64,000 bases of DNA from Acinetobacter bouvetii (GTDB lineage Bacteria > Pseudomonadota > Gammaproteobacteria > Pseudomonadales > Moraxellaceae), in NCBI RefSeq assembly GCF_902753875.1, contig NZ_CADDTS010000040.1:62001-126000 (forward strand). Direction: 5' to 3'. The translations under genes were made by a program, and so were the position numbers. Below, piece after piece: positions 25,508-35,935 of this stretch. Each line of letters opens with the position of its first letter. Positions within the stretch are counted from its first letter, which is position 1. The notes under the pieces are model-generated. The model was not told the DNA's origin, did not search any database, and was given only the letters and a program-made list of their open reading frames with translations.

Positions 25508-26992
25508 CTAGTTAAACCATGATTCGCGCGCTTTCATAATAAGTTGACCAGCTTTTTCCGCACCTAAACCTTCAATATCAGCGATATCATCAGTGGCTTG
25601 GTCAGCTAAATCATCTACGGTTACCACACCGCGAGCAGCAAGTGCATACGCGATTTCCTGTGTCATCCCTTGCATTGCAACAAGTTCAGCACTTGGTTCC
25701 TGAATGTTTTCTTGTTGTTTTAAAGCATCTGCCAATGTAATTTCTTTCGCACGGCTTTGCAATAATTCAACAGTTTCAGCATCTAGCTCGATTTCATCGA
25801 ATGTTTCAGCTGGCACATAAGCAATCTCTTCCAAAGAAGTAAAGCCCATTTCAACCAAAGCCATTGCCAAATCTTCGTCAATATCAAGACGGGTAACAAA
25901 CATATCCAGATATTGTTGAGCTTCGTTTTGTTGACGCGCGTAGAATTCCTCTTCGAGCATCATATCCAGTTTGTAGCCTGTCAATTCAGAGGCTAAACGG
26001 ACATTTTGACCTTGCGAGCCAATCGCACGTGCCAACTGATCGCTTGCTGCGAAAATGATGTCTGCGCTGTGCACATCTTCATCAATCACAATACTGGATA
26101 CATCAGCAGGTTCTAAAGCGCTGGCGATGTACTGTGCCGGATCATCAGACCACACCACCACATCAATACGTTCACCATTCAGCTCTGACTGAACCGCTTG
26201 GATACGTGTACCACGCATACCAATACATGCACCGACTGGATCAATACGGTGATCGTTGGTTTTCACCGCGATTTTAGCACGAACACCCGGTTGGCGTGCA
26301 GCTGCTTTAATTTCGATGATTTCTTCAGAAATTTCAGGAATTTCTTTTTTCATCAAGGCAATCAGCATTTCAGGACGTGAACGTGACAATAACAGTTGCG
26401 CACCACGGCCTTCACGATTCACGCTATATAAAATCGCGTTCACACGTTGCTTAGGACGAAGAATTTCCTTAGGAATCATTTCTTCACGTGCCAGATAAGC
26501 TTCAGCATTGTCACCTAAGTCAATAATGAAACCATCTTTGGTTTGTTTTTTCACTTCACCGTAAATGAGCTCACCAACTTTAGATTCGTAGGCATCTGCA
26601 ATTAGCGCACGTTCAGCTTCACGAATTTTTTGCACAATGACCTGTTTGGCAATTTGTGCTGCAATTCGACCGAAGTCAATCGATTCCACTTCAAGTTCAC
26701 GAATATCGCCAATCGACCATTTTGCAGGATCTACATCAGAGATGGCATCCTGACATGCCGGCATTTCGTGATCTTCATCGGCAACCACTTCCCATTGACG
26801 GAAAGTACGGTAATCGCCAGTTTTACGATCGATTTCCACACGTAAACGTGCTTCTTCCGAGTTTGTGCCTTCGTAAAATTTCTTTTTAGTCGCAGCAACT
26901 AAAGCTTGTTCAAGTGCTTCAAAAATTGCATCACGACTTACACCTTTTTCGTTACTAACCGTTTCTACTACGGTAAGAATTTCACGTGCCAT
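25508..26992 (-). CDS. nusA: Transcription termination/antitermination factor NusA
   Basis: A 494-residue RNA polymerase-binding factor. The N-terminal domain ([18 protein letters not shown]) is followed by an S1 domain (about 135-200) and two KH domains, with [20 protein letters not shown] near 251-270. The C-terminal acidic helix-hairpin-helix repeats are at about 365-494 ([15 protein letters not shown] and [13 protein letters not shown]), which bind alpha-CTD or lambda N in E. coli. It lies 10 nt upstream of infB in the conserved operon. Confidence 0.98.
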   Translation of the reverse strand: MAREILTVVETVSNEKGVSRDAIFEALEQALVAATKKKFYEGTNSEEARLRVEIDRKTGDYRTFRQWEVVADEDHEMPACQDAISDVDPAKWSIGDIRELEVESIDFGRIAAQIAKQVIVQKIREAERALIADAYESKVGELIYGEVKKQTKDGFIIDLGDNAEAYLAREEMIPKEILRPKQRVNAILYSVNREGRGAQLLLSRSRPEMLIALMKKEIPEISEEIIEIKAAARQPGVRAKIAVKTNDHRIDPVGACIGMRGTRIQAVQSELNGERIDVVVWSDDPAQYIASALEPADVSSIVIDEDVHSADIIFAASDQLARAIGSQGQNVRLASELTGYKLDMMLEEEFYARQQNEAQQYLDMFVTRLDIDEDLAMALVEMGFTSLEEIAYVPAETFDEIELDAETVELLQSRAKEITLADALKQQENIQEPSAELVAMQGMTQEIAYALAARGVVTVDDLADQATDDIADIEGLGAEKAGQLIMKARESWFN

Positions 26993-27031
26993 AAGTCACC
27001 TATTCGTTCAGATTCTTATTTATTGGATAAA

Positions 27032-27556
27032 TTAATCTTGGTAAATCAAATTTGCTTTGTCGATATTATGACTATCGATTTCAAGGACCTGTTGCTTCTC
27101 GACTTCCACTTGAATCATTTCATTCTCAAGGTCTACTGCAACCAGTTTCGCTTGAAATTTACGGCGGTTATCTACAGCACTAATCAGGCGTAATGCAACC
27201 TGCTGCCCAATATAGGCTGGCATCTGCTCAAGTTGAAAGAATGGACGATCCCAGCCAGGAGAAGAGACTTCTAGTGAATATTCACCTGAAATTGGGTCAT
27301 GCACGTCAAGCATGGCACCCACTTGCTGCGTTACGCGAACACAGTCTTGTACACCAATTCCGCGACCTTGCTCAAGCTCCCCATCTTCATTGATGACAGG
27401 TTGCTCATTGCTTTCATCTGCTTTATCAATATAGATACGTAATAAAGAACGCTTGCCTTGAGGAAGAAATTCGATTCCCCAAAGATCTACATTGCATGCT
27501 TGCACTGCAGGAGCGATTAAGTCTTGGAGTGCTTGAGTTTTATTTGATAGCTTCAT
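27032..27556 (-). CDS. rimP: Ribosome maturation factor RimP
   Basis: A 174-residue protein needed for 30S subunit maturation. The N-terminal domain contains [24 protein letters not shown]; the conserved [16 protein letters not shown] and [15 protein letters not shown] follow near 90-125. About 20 extra residues ([16 protein letters not shown]) are inserted between the two halves compared with E. coli. It is the first protein gene of the rimP-nusA-infB-rbfA operon; the tRNA array lies upstream and has its own terminators. Confidence 0.96.
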   Translation of the reverse strand: MKLSNKTQALQDLIAPAVQACNVDLWGIEFLPQGKRSLLRIYIDKADESNEQPVINEDGELEQGRGIGVQDCVRVTQQVGAMLDVHDPISGEYSLEVSSPGWDRPFFQLEQMPAYIGQQVALRLISAVDNRRKFQAKLVAVDLENEMIQVEVEKQQVLEIDSHNIDKANLIYQD

Positions 27557-27676
27557 TTACTCTCGTCAATTGTGCGATTCAATGGTCACGATGACCGGTT
27601 CAGACCAACTCAACTATATTAGTAGTGAAACATGACGATTTGACCATTTTAAATGTCGACACTACACGATAGCCAA

Positions 27677-27697
27677 TAAAAAAGGGCGTAATCGCCC
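27677..27697 (-). terminator. Second terminator downstream of the tRNA array
   Basis: On the minus strand, GGGCG / CGCCC with a 4-nt loop is followed by seven T residues. It backs up the terminator at 27731-27758. Confidence 0.7.
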
Positions 27698-27730
27698 CTA
27701 TTTACACAGAAAAACCAAAGTCCACTGTGC

Positions 27731-27758
27731 AAAAAGGCCCACCTTTTTGTGAGCCTTT
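27731..27758 (-). terminator. Terminator immediately after the third tRNA-fMet
   Basis: On the minus strand, AAAGGCTCAC pairs with GTGGGCCTTT (one G-T pair) around a 6-nt loop, followed by a T-tract. It lies 8 nt beyond the tRNA 3' end and should end the tRNA transcript. Confidence 0.8.
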
Positions 27759-27766
27759 TAGAAACT

Positions 27767-27843
<77 letters not shown>

Positions 27844-27933
27844 TCAACGTGCAAAAATTATATACAAATAGGAACCATTTTTCAATCTAAATCGTTTCTA
27901 CTTGCCTTGATTAAGTTGCACCTTAATCAAAAG

Positions 27934-28010
<77 letters not shown>

Positions 28011-28085
28011 TCAACATTGCAAAAAATTATCTCACCTTTCACTATCAAGGTGCTTATTTTAGTTTGCATCTAAAACAAGATTGAT

Positions 28086-28162
<77 letters not shown>

Positions 28163-28208
28163 TCAACAGATTTGCTGCTCACACCAACTTATGTTCTGGA
28201 TTATAAGT

Positions 28209-28293
28209 TGGTGCGGAAGGGGGGACTTGAACCCCCACGCCCGAAAGCACTACCACCTCAAGGTAGCGTGTCTACCAATTCCACCACCACCGC
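28209..28293 (-). tRNA. tRNA-Leu (GAG)
   Basis: An 85-nt class II tRNA with a long variable arm, anticodon GAG in the loop TTGAGGT, and CCA encoded. The acceptor stem reads GCGGTGG against CTTCCGC. Positions 5-68 are therefore a T-T mismatch and 6-67 a G-T pair, which is unusual. It lies 53 nt downstream of secG, the same place as leuU in E. coli. Confidence 0.93.
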
Positions 28294-28346
28294 AGCTGTG
28301 ACGCATTCTAGTCGGATCAGGTACAAAAGGAAAGAACTAAATAAAT

Positions 28347-28676
28347 TTATTCGCCTGTTTTCGGTGCAACTGGTGAAGTTTCAGTCGAATTTGCCGGTGC
28401 AGGCGTTGTTGTCTGCACCGATTTTAAGCTATAAGCATCTGTAGTTTGTTTTTTGGCAAACACGGCTAAAGTCAGGCTGGTGACAAAAAACAAAGCGGTT
28501 AAAATTGCAGTTAAACGGGTTAAAAAATTCGCTGAACCTGAAGCACCAAAAACGGTTGCAGCACCACCGCCACCAAATGACGCACCTGCATCTGCGCCTT
28601 TACCATGTTGTACCAGAATCAATACAATCATTAAAATGGCTAAGATAATATGTACTACCAGCACAAAAGTTTGCAT
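28347..28676 (-). CDS. secG: Preprotein translocase subunit SecG
   Basis: A 109-residue small inner-membrane subunit of the SecYEG channel. Two membrane helices are visible at about residues 2-22 and 51-70, joined by the conserved loop LVQHGKGADAGASFGGGGAATVFGASGSANFL. This is described here as two parts: LVQHGKGADAG followed by the Gly/Ala-rich AATVFGASGSANFL. The C-terminal 30 residues are a T/P/A-rich tail. AGGAGT precedes the ATG by 7 nt. It follows tpiA by 13 nt on the same strand, a conserved pairing. Confidence 0.96.
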   Translation of the reverse strand: MQTFVLVVHIILAILMIVLILVQHGKGADAGASFGGGGAATVFGASGSANFLTRLTAILTALFFVTSLTLAVFAKKQTTDAYSLKSVQTTTPAPANSTETSPVAPKTGE

Positions 28677-28689
28677 GCTGAACTCCTAA

Positions 28690-29481
28690 TTATTTTGTAT
28701 TTGCAAAAGCCTGAGCAATTTTATAGAACGACTCTGCATTTAAAGATGCACCACCAACCAGCGCACCGTTAATATCTGGACAGGCTGCCAACTCTACTGC
28801 ATTTTCAGCTTTAACACTACCACCATACAAAATGGCAATGCTTGACCCAAAGGCGGTAATTTGGGTTAAACCTTCACGAATTTTTGCATGCATGGCTTGT
28901 GCATCTGCTGGAGAAGCGGTTTTACCTGTACCAATTGCCCAGATCGGCTCATAAGCCACCACAACATTTTTCCACTGCTCGGCTTGTACAACCGCAGCAA
29001 TATCGCAAATCTGTTGCAACACCACCTGTTCAGCCTGACCATTTTCACGCTGTTCCAGACTTTCACCGACACAATAAATAATAGTTAAACCCGCATTTAA
29101 TGCGTTTTTAACTTTTTCATTTAAGACCTGAACAGTTTCACCAAAAATCTCGCGACGTTCTGAATGACCAATCAGTACAAAATTGATTTGATGATCTTTC
29201 AGCAGTTCAGCACTCACCTCACCGGTATATGCTCCTGTTCCTGAAATACGTGATACATTTTGTGCCACGGTATATACAGGTCGAACGGCGCTTGTTAATT
29301 CCGTCTGAACACTGCTCAAAGCCAGCATGGTCGGCGCAATTCCTAAATAACAATCTTGTTCTTTAATTTCATTATTTTGCAATAATTTTTTAAAATCATT
29401 GAGTAATGATTTTGCATCCGCCTGCATTGGGTTCATTTTCCAATTGCCGACAACCCAAGGAGTAATAGTCGAACCCGACAT
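28690..29481 (-). CDS. tpiA: Triosephosphate isomerase
   Basis: A 263-residue TIM-barrel enzyme interconverting dihydroxyacetone phosphate and glyceraldehyde 3-phosphate. The catalytic residues are visible: the lysine in GNWKMNP near residue 13, the histidine in IGHSERRE, and the glutamate in [12 protein letters not shown], followed by flexible loop 6 and the phosphate-binding GGSVKAENA. The ORF is open 36 codons further upstream, but family length and the AGG before ATG 29481 fix the start there. It is first in the tpiA-secG-tRNA transcript. Confidence 0.96.
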   Translation of the reverse strand: MSGSTITPWVVGNWKMNPMQADAKSLLNDFKKLLQNNEIKEQDCYLGIAPTMLALSSVQTELTSAVRPVYTVAQNVSRISGTGAYTGEVSAELLKDHQINFVLIGHSERREIFGETVQVLNEKVKNALNAGLTIIYCVGESLEQRENGQAEQVVLQQICDIAAVVQAEQWKNVVVAYEPIWAIGTGKTASPADAQAMHAKIREGLTQITAFGSSIAILYGGSVKAENAVELAACPDINGALVGGASLNAESFYKIAQAFANTK

Positions 29482-29749
29482 ACAGTAACCTATTAAAAAC
29501 AATTCATTAAACCGCGCATATTCTACACGGAATTTCGTTTTTTTTAGATAATTTTCATCTTGCTTTTTTATGACTTTGTTCTTTTTCAAGATATATTCAA
29601 AAAACTTTAGGTTGTAATTACGACTGGTTCAAAGTTTTATCTGATATTAAGTAGATGACAACACTTTAAGATATGGTATTTTTATATAACAAAAGTATAA
29701 TTTAACGATACCAATTATAAACAAATTGATTGAGCAGGCATACTAAAGC

Positions 29750-31462
29750 ATGACAGCATTACAAGGTTCACCAAGATTCACAGGTTTTATTCGACGTTTA
29801 GTTGAAGATGGCTTAGTTTCTGCTGAAAAAATGCAGGCTGCTATTTCGAATGCAAAAAAGGCCAATCAAGATATTGTTCCTTTCCTGATTGATCAACTTA
29901 AACTTTCGTCTCTCGATATTGCTGAAAAAATTTCGCAAGAATTTGGTGAGCCTCTATTTGATCTGAGTGTTTATGATTCTGCACAGATTATTCGTGAAGG
30001 CATTGACGATAAACTGGTTCTCAAACATCGTATTTTACCCATTTTTAAGCGTGGTAATTTACTCTATGTTGCCACCAGCAATCCTACTAATATAGATGCA
30101 ATGGATGCGATCCGTTTCAATAGTAAAATGAATATTGAAGCGATTATTGTAGAACATCAAAAATTAGAAAAACTGATTGAACAGAATTTTGCTGAAGCAG
30201 ACTCCTTTGAATTTTCTGATGATGATATCGACTTAAACCTGGAACAGGAAGATTTATCAGCTAAAGATGAAGACGATAATGAACAACAGGCTGACGAAGC
30301 ACCAATTGTTAAGTATATTAATAAGTTATTGATTGATGCCATTCGTATGGGCGCATCCGACTTACATTTTGAACCCTATGAAAAATCATATCGTGTCCGT
30401 TATCGGATTGATGGGGTTCTACGTCAAATTGCCAATCCACCCTTGCAACTGGCAACACGCTTGGCTTCACGCCTAAAAGTTATGTCGCAAATGGATATTT
30501 CTGAAAAGCGACTACCTCAAGATGGACGGATTAAGCTCAAACTGTCAAAAACCAAAGCCATCGACTTTCGTGTCAACTCATTGCCTACCCTATTTGGTGA
30601 AAAACTGGTGCTGCGTATTTTAGATCCATCCAGTGCCATGCTTGGTATTGATGCATTGGGTTATGAACCAGCACAAAAAGAATTGTTTATGCAGGCGCTG
30701 GAAAAACCGCAAGGTATGCTGCTAATTACGGGTCCAACTGGTTCGGGTAAAACCGTATCACTTTATACAGGTTTAAATATTCTAAATCGTGAAGATACCA
30801 ATATCTCTACGGCTGAGGATCCTGTAGAAATTAACTTGGAAGGCATTAATCAGGTCAATGTCAATGCTAAAGTCGGCTTAACCTTCTCAGCTGCGCTAAA
30901 ATCATTCTTACGTCAAGATCCAGATATTGTCATGGTCGGTGAGATTCGAGATTTGGAAACTGCAGAAATTGCTGTGAAAGCAGCACAAACCGGTCATATG
31001 GTAATGTCCACATTACATACCAACAGTGCGCCTGAAACCTTGACCCGTTTACGTAATATGGGGGTTCCTTCATTTAATATTGCCACCTCGGTAAACTTGG
31101 TGATTGCGCAACGTTTGGCACGTCGTTTATGCTCTCAATGTAAAATACCTGCTGAAATTCCGGAGCCAAGTTTATTAGAAATGGGCTTTACTGAAGAAGA
31201 TCTGAAGCAGGAAGATTTTCAGGTTTATCAGCCCGTAGGCTGTTCTGAATGTCGTGAAGGTTATAAAGGTCGTGTCGGTATTTATGAAGTCATGAAAGTA
31301 ACACCTGAAATTTCGAAAATTATTATGGAAGATGGCAATGCACTTGAAATTGCAGCAGCATCTGAAAAATCGGGGTTTAATAATTTACGCCGTTCAGGAT
31401 TAATCAAGGTTATGCAGGGGGTGACTTCGCTTCAGGAAGTCAATCGCGTGACCAGTGAATAG
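29750..31462 (+). CDS. pilB: Type IV pilus extension ATPase PilB
   Basis: A 570-residue hexameric motor ATPase that drives pilus assembly and, in Acinetobacter, natural transformation. The N-terminal T2SSE_N domain (about 1-150) is followed by an acidic linker. The ATPase core has the Walker A GPTGSGKT near 326, the Asp box and Walker B DPDIVMVGEIRDLETAE near 390, and the His box QTGHMVMSTLHTN. A zinc-type CSQCKIP / CSECREG pair of CxxC motifs is near 462 and 501. It begins the pilB-pilC-pilD-coaE block. Confidence 0.97.
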   Translation: MTALQGSPRFTGFIRRLVEDGLVSAEKMQAAISNAKKANQDIVPFLIDQLKLSSLDIAEKISQEFGEPLFDLSVYDSAQIIREGIDDKLVLKHRILPIFKRGNLLYVATSNPTNIDAMDAIRFNSKMNIEAIIVEHQKLEKLIEQNFAEADSFEFSDDDIDLNLEQEDLSAKDEDDNEQQADEAPIVKYINKLLIDAIRMGASDLHFEPYEKSYRVRYRIDGVLRQIANPPLQLATRLASRLKVMSQMDISEKRLPQDGRIKLKLSKTKAIDFRVNSLPTLFGEKLVLRILDPSSAMLGIDALGYEPAQKELFMQALEKPQGMLLITGPTGSGKTVSLYTGLNILNREDTNISTAEDPVEINLEGINQVNVNAKVGLTFSAALKSFLRQDPDIVMVGEIRDLETAEIAVKAAQTGHMVMSTLHTNSAPETLTRLRNMGVPSFNIATSVNLVIAQRLARRLCSQCKIPAEIPEPSLLEMGFTEEDLKQEDFQVYQPVGCSECREGYKGRVGIYEVMKVTPEISKIIMEDGNALEIAAASEKSGFNNLRRSGLIKVMQGVTSLQEVNRVTSE

Positions 31463-31490
31463 ATTGAAAATTTAAAATAAGGATAAACGC

Positions 31491-32717
31491 ATGGCTGTCA
31501 AAAAAGCACAGATGATGCCTATCTTCAGTTATGAAGGTATTGATCGCAAAGGGGAAAAACTTAAAGGCGAATTACCTGCACGTAATATGGCACTGGCTAA
31601 AGTGACTTTACGTAAGCAAGGAATCACCATTAAAACCATTCGAGAAAAAAGAAAAAATATTCTTGAAGGTTTCATGAAAAAGAAAGTCTCTACTCTCGAT
31701 ATCACGATTTTTACCCGCCAGCTCGCAACAATGATGAAAGCAGGTGTGCCATTGGTACAAAGTTTTGAAATTGTGGCTGAAGGTCTGGAAAATCCATCCA
31801 TGCGTGAAGTGGTGCTTGGCATTAAAGGTGAAGTCGAAGGCGGTAATACCTTTGCTGGTGCGCTCCGAAAATATCCGCAATATTTTGACAATCTGTTTTG
31901 TTCATTGGTGGAATCTGGTGAACAGTCAGGTGCGCTAGAAACCATGCTAGATCGCGTCGCCATTTATAAAGAGAAAAGCGAACTTTTAAAGCAAAAAATT
32001 AAAAAAGCCATGAAATATCCAATGGCCGTTATCGTGGTTGCGGTAATTGTGACCATTATTTTGATGGTTAAAGTCGTCCCCGTATTCCAGGATCTATTTA
32101 CATCCTTTGGCGCAGATTTACCAGCTTTCACCAAAATAGTAGTCAATATGTCTGACTGGATGCAGAAATACTGGTTTATTATGATTATTGCAGTGGGTGC
32201 TATTATTGCTGGCTTTATGGAAGCCAAAAAGCGTAGTAAAAAATTTCGTGATTTTCTGGATAAAGCAGCCCTTAGAGCCCCTATTTTTGGTGACTTGGTC
32301 TATAAGGCAATTATTGCCCGTTATAGCCGTACCCTAGCCACCACATTTGCTGCTGGTGTTCCTTTAATCGATGCTTTGGAATCCACTGCTGGTGCAACCA
32401 ATAATGTCGTCTATGAAGAAGCTGTACTAAAAATCCGCGATGATGTTGCCACTGGTCAACAACTACAATTTGCCATGCGTGTCACCAATAAGTTTCCCTC
32501 TATGGCGATTCAAATGGTTGCTATTGGAGAAGAATCTGGTGCATTAGATGCCATGCTGGATAAAGTCGCTACACATTTTGAAAATGAAGTTGACAATGCA
32601 GTAGATGGTTTAACCTCGATGATGGAACCCCTCATTATGGCCGTGCTTGGGGTACTGGTCGGTGGACTTGTAATTGCTATGTATCTTCCAATTTTCCAAA
32701 TGGGTTCTGTCATTTAA
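31491..32717 (+). CDS. pilC: Type IV pilus inner-membrane platform protein PilC
   Basis: A 408-residue GspF/PilC family protein with two repeated cytoplasmic GspF domains. Each carries the 'FTRQLATMMKAGVPL' or 'YSRTLATTFAAGVPL' motif, at about residues 69-83 and 273-287. There are three membrane helices near 173-195, 226-245 and 380-400. It holds the platform against which PilB extends the pilus. AAGGAT lies before the ATG. Its last base overlaps the pilD start (TAATG). Confidence 0.97.
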   Translation: MAVKKAQMMPIFSYEGIDRKGEKLKGELPARNMALAKVTLRKQGITIKTIREKRKNILEGFMKKKVSTLDITIFTRQLATMMKAGVPLVQSFEIVAEGLENPSMREVVLGIKGEVEGGNTFAGALRKYPQYFDNLFCSLVESGEQSGALETMLDRVAIYKEKSELLKQKIKKAMKYPMAVIVVAVIVTIILMVKVVPVFQDLFTSFGADLPAFTKIVVNMSDWMQKYWFIMIIAVGAIIAGFMEAKKRSKKFRDFLDKAALRAPIFGDLVYKAIIARYSRTLATTFAAGVPLIDALESTAGATNNVVYEEAVLKIRDDVATGQQLQFAMRVTNKFPSMAIQMVAIGEESGALDAMLDKVATHFENEVDNAVDGLTSMMEPLIMAVLGVLVGGLVIAMYLPIFQMGSVI

Positions 32718-33577
32718 TGCACGATTTCATTTCTTATTTTATGATTAACCCAACTGCACTCTATATTGCAGTTGGACTTTTTAGTCTCTGTATCGGCAGT
32801 TTTTTAAATGTGGTGATTTACCGTACGCCTAAAATGATGGAACAAGAATGGCGTCAAGACTGCCAATTCTTACTGCATCCGGAACAGGCTATTATTGATG
32901 AAACAAAATTTACCCTCAGTAAACCGGATTCAACCTGTCCAAACTGTCACACCCCCATTCGCTGGTACCAGAATATCCCTGTGATCAGTTGGCTGGCTTT
33001 ACGCGGTAAATGTGGTGCTTGCAAAAATCCAATCAGTATTCGTTATCCGCTGATTGAATTGTTGACTGCAATCTGTTCCCTGATCATTGTGGCAATCTTT
33101 GGCCCGACCCTACAAATGCTGTTTGGTTTAGTCCTTACCTGGGTGCTAATTGCACTCACCTTTATTGATTTTGATACTCAACTTCTACCTGACCGTTATA
33201 CCTTAACCTTGGCAGCACTAGGTCTGGCGATCAACAGTTATGGCCTTTATACCACTCCAACATCTGCTATATGGGGCTATATCATTGGCTTCCTATGTTT
33301 GTGGATTGTGTATTACCTGTTTAAGATAATTACTGGTAAGGAAGGTATGGGCTATGGAGATTTCAAACTTCTTGCGGCCCTAGGTGCCTGGATGGGCCCA
33401 TTGATGCTTCCATTGATTGTGTTACTGTCTTCCTTAGTCGGTGCGATCATTGGCATCATTTTGCTTAAAATTCGTAAAGAGAATCAGCCTTTTGCCTTTG
33501 GTCCTTATATTGCGATTGCCGGCTGGATTGCATTTATCTGGGGCGAGCAAATTATGAAAATCTATTTAGGTCATTAA
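32717..33577 (+). CDS. pilD: Type IV prepilin peptidase / N-methyltransferase PilD
   Basis: A 286-residue polytopic membrane aspartyl protease that cleaves and N-methylates type IV prepilins and type II secretion pseudopilins. The cytoplasmic loop holds two CxxC pairs (CPNCHTP near 74, CGACKNP near 99). The catalytic aspartates lie in TFIDFDTQLLPD near 150 and in the GxGD motif MGYGDFKLLAALGAW near 211. The start overlaps the pilC stop by one base. Confidence 0.97.
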   Translation: MHDFISYFMINPTALYIAVGLFSLCIGSFLNVVIYRTPKMMEQEWRQDCQFLLHPEQAIIDETKFTLSKPDSTCPNCHTPIRWYQNIPVISWLALRGKCGACKNPISIRYPLIELLTAICSLIIVAIFGPTLQMLFGLVLTWVLIALTFIDFDTQLLPDRYTLTLAALGLAINSYGLYTTPTSAIWGYIIGFLCLWIVYYLFKIITGKEGMGYGDFKLLAALGAWMGPLMLPLIVLLSSLVGAIIGIILLKIRKENQPFAFGPYIAIAGWIAFIWGEQIMKIYLGH

Positions 33578-33590
33578 TACAGGTATTTTT

Positions 33591-34181
33591 ATGACGTTCA
33601 TTTTGGGTTTAACCGGTGGAATTGGCAGTGGTAAATCTGCTGCAAGTGCTTGGTTTGAAACCCAAGGGATCACGGTAGTCGATGCTGATATTGTGGCACG
33701 TGAAATTGTTGCCAAAGGACAACCTGCCTTAGAACAGATTCAAGCAGCTTTTGGAGATTGGGTGCTCTTAGACAATGGCGAGCTAAATCGCCAAGCTTTA
33801 CGTGAACATATTTTTAAAGATCCGGGTGCACGTAAAGTTTTAGAAAGTATTACCCATCCGGCAATTCGTGCGTCCATTATCCAGCAGCTTCAAGCAGCGA
33901 CCAGCCCCTATGTGATTCTGGTTTCTCCGCTACTATTTGAAACCAACCAGCACGAACTGACCAATCATACCCTGCTGATTGATGCTTCGATTGATTTGCA
34001 GATTCAACGGGCTGCCATGCGTGATCATCAGTCCGTTGAACAAATTGAAAAAATTATTCAGGCTCAGATGTCACGTGAGCAAAAGCGTAGTCTTGCGGAC
34101 GATATTGTGCTGAATGATGGACATCTTGACCATCTCTACACTCATTTAAAGCCACTGCATGAAGCTTATTTAAAACGCTAA
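33591..34181 (+). CDS. coaE: Dephospho-CoA kinase
   Basis: A 196-residue enzyme for the last step of coenzyme A synthesis. The P-loop GLTGGIGSGKS is at residues 6-16, followed by VDADIVAREIV, ITHPAIRASI and the LLFETN segment. It lies 13 nt after pilD, as in many Pseudomonadales and Moraxellaceae. A terminator follows. Confidence 0.96.
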   Translation: MTFILGLTGGIGSGKSAASAWFETQGITVVDADIVAREIVAKGQPALEQIQAAFGDWVLLDNGELNRQALREHIFKDPGARKVLESITHPAIRASIIQQLQAATSPYVILVSPLLFETNQHELTNHTLLIDASIDLQIQRAAMRDHQSVEQIEKIIQAQMSREQKRSLADDIVLNDGHLDHLYTHLKPLHEAYLKR

Positions 34182-34185
34182 AATT

Positions 34186-34217
34186 AAAAAAAGCAGTCGG
34201 TTAAGACTGCTTTTTTT
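34186..34217. terminator. Bidirectional terminator between coaE and the EamA exporter
   Basis: AGCAGTC / GACTGCT with a 6-nt loop is flanked by A and T tracts, so it can act in both directions. It encodes the last few codons of the convergent EamA gene. Confidence 0.85.
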
Positions 34218-35118
34218 GTTGCTCGATTTGCTGCTGCAAACTGTCTTGATGGCTGAGCCAGCGCCACGGCTGCAAAGCACCAATCGCCATGCCAATCAGG
34301 CCACAAATAATCGCCAGACTTAGAGGTTCACCTAAAAGTGGTACAGCCAGAATTGCCGCCATAAATGGAGCCAAAGTGACAATACTTCCTGTCTTAAATG
34401 CCCCCAGACGTTTAATTGCTTCCACATAAGTCAGTGTAGCGACAATCACTACAAAAATGCCGTGAAAAATAACCTGTACCAGCAAATGCATAGGCGTAGG
34501 TTCAGTCAGATGTTTGGGTAAAAATAGCAAATAAATCGGCACATAGATGATCGCAGACCAGATAGCTACCCCTGCCATAGAATGCCAGGCTGAAAGTTTC
34601 CATTGGCGTAACAAGACAGTAAATACGCCCCACCATATTGCACTCAGGAAAAATAGCATGTCACCAAAACCAAAGGCGACACCGGTTTCCCGGTACATCA
34701 GGAAGCTCATGGCAGCAATCGCGGTCAGCATAATCACCAAACTGATCCGGATATGCTTATCAAAAGGTTCTTTAAATAACACAAATGCGGCCAAGGCTGT
34801 ACACAGCGGAATACAACCATTCAGAAAAATGGCTGCATGTGCTGCAGGGACATAATGAAAGGCGCTATATGAAGTCAGGCAATATGCCACCCCACCAATC
34901 ATTGCCAGTAGAAAAGGCTCTTTTTTCCATAAAAAAGCAGTGTCTTTTTTATAGATCAAGATCGGCATCAAAATACAAAATGCCAGTGCAAAACGCAAGG
35001 CGGTTATATCCCAGGCACTAATTCCCCACTGGGCATTCAGACGAGAGGTAATGGTAAATCCGCCCCAAATACACATGGTAATGGCGACATACAGATAACC
35101 TTGAGACCGGGGCGACAT
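34201..35118 (-). CDS. EamA/DMT-family membrane exporter, substrate unknown
   Basis: A 305-residue transporter with ten predicted helices in two EamA repeats (about 6-135 and 150-285). Recognisable segments are AITMCIWGGFTITSRLN, YVPAAHAAIFLNGCIPL, FKTGSIVTLAPFMAAILAVPLLGEPL. The family exports metabolites such as amino acids; no substrate can be assigned. An upstream in-frame TTG at 35127 is possible. I prefer ATG 35118, though neither has a clear Shine-Dalgarno. The C terminus (QQQIEQQKKQS) is encoded within the shared terminator. Confidence 0.88.
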   Translation of the reverse strand: MSPRSQGYLYVAITMCIWGGFTITSRLNAQWGISAWDITALRFALAFCILMPILIYKKDTAFLWKKEPFLLAMIGGVAYCLTSYSAFHYVPAAHAAIFLNGCIPLCTALAAFVLFKEPFDKHIRISLVIMLTAIAAMSFLMYRETGVAFGFGDMLFFLSAIWWGVFTVLLRQWKLSAWHSMAGVAIWSAIIYVPIYLLFLPKHLTEPTPMHLLVQVIFHGIFVVIVATLTYVEAIKRLGAFKTGSIVTLAPFMAAILAVPLLGEPLSLAIICGLIGMAIGALQPWRWLSHQDSLQQQIEQQKKQS

Positions 35119-35152
35119 AGCAGACAACTTTTAAATATGAAGGAGAATAAAA

Positions 35153-35902
35153 TTACACGTTACGTTGGCGACACGCTTCATACAGTGCCATACCTGTTGC
35201 CACACTGACATTCAAACTCTGCAAGTTTCCTGCCATCGGGATATACACCGTCTGATCACATTGTGACTGGGTAATCGGACGTAAGCCGGTGTCTTCAGCC
35301 CCCATCACCACACACACTGCCGTACCGGTAAAATCAAATTTATCGAGTGGTAAGGCTTTTTCATCCAGCATGGTACCCACCACACGCACATTAAATTCAT
35401 CTTTGATATTCCCCAAAGTACGTGCCAGATTGGTCACCTGAATAAACTTCACTTTTTCTGCACCACCAGCAGCCACTTTACGTGCTGTCGGCGTCAAGCT
35501 GGCAGAACGGTCACGGGACACCACTACCGCTTCCACCCCCATCGCCGCAGCTGTACGAATGCAGGCGCCTAAATTGTGAGGATCAGTCACTTGGTCTAGT
35601 GCCAGTAACAGTGCTTGAGGGTTCTGTTTCAATACTGTATCCAGATCCTGTTCATTCAATACCGGATGCGGACGGACGGCAGCCACAACTCCCTGATGAA
35701 AAGGCTGGCCTGCCAGTTTTTCCAGTTTGTCACGGCTGGCTTGTTGTACACTAATCCCAAACGGTTCAGCCAGAGCCAATACGTTTTTCAAACGCTGGTC
35801 ATCACGGCCTTTCAAGGTAAATAAAGTCAGTACGCGCTCAGGCTCGAGTTCCAATAATGACTCCACTGAGTGAACGCCATAATAATATTCTGGTTTTGCC
35901 AT
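35153..35902 (-). CDS. rlmB: 23S rRNA (guanosine-2'-O-)-methyltransferase RlmB
   Basis: A 249-residue SpoU-family RNA methyltransferase that modifies G2251 of 23S rRNA. The N-terminal substrate-binding domain begins MAKPEYYYGVHSVESLLE. The knotted SPOUT domain shows the three family motifs: DQVTDPHNLGACIRTA near 108-123, VVMGAEDTGLRP near 195, and IPMAGNLQSLNVSVATGMALYE near 217 (read as two adjoining motifs). It lies 34 nt from the divergent-looking but same-strand EamA gene downstream. Confidence 0.96.
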   Translation of the reverse strand: MAKPEYYYGVHSVESLLELEPERVLTLFTLKGRDDQRLKNVLALAEPFGISVQQASRDKLEKLAGQPFHQGVVAAVRPHPVLNEQDLDTVLKQNPQALLLALDQVTDPHNLGACIRTAAAMGVEAVVVSRDRSASLTPTARKVAAGGAEKVKFIQVTNLARTLGNIKDEFNVRVVGTMLDEKALPLDKFDFTGTAVCVVMGAEDTGLRPITQSQCDQTVYIPMAGNLQSLNVSVATGMALYEACRQRNV

Positions 35903-35935
35903 GAACGGCCTCTAAAATCTATGGTGACAATGCAA

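Noticed and set aside
22819..26889. Many plus-strand open frames across infB and nusA
   Set aside because: They are antisense shadows of two highly conserved minus-strand genes and lack ribosome-binding sites or recognisable domains.
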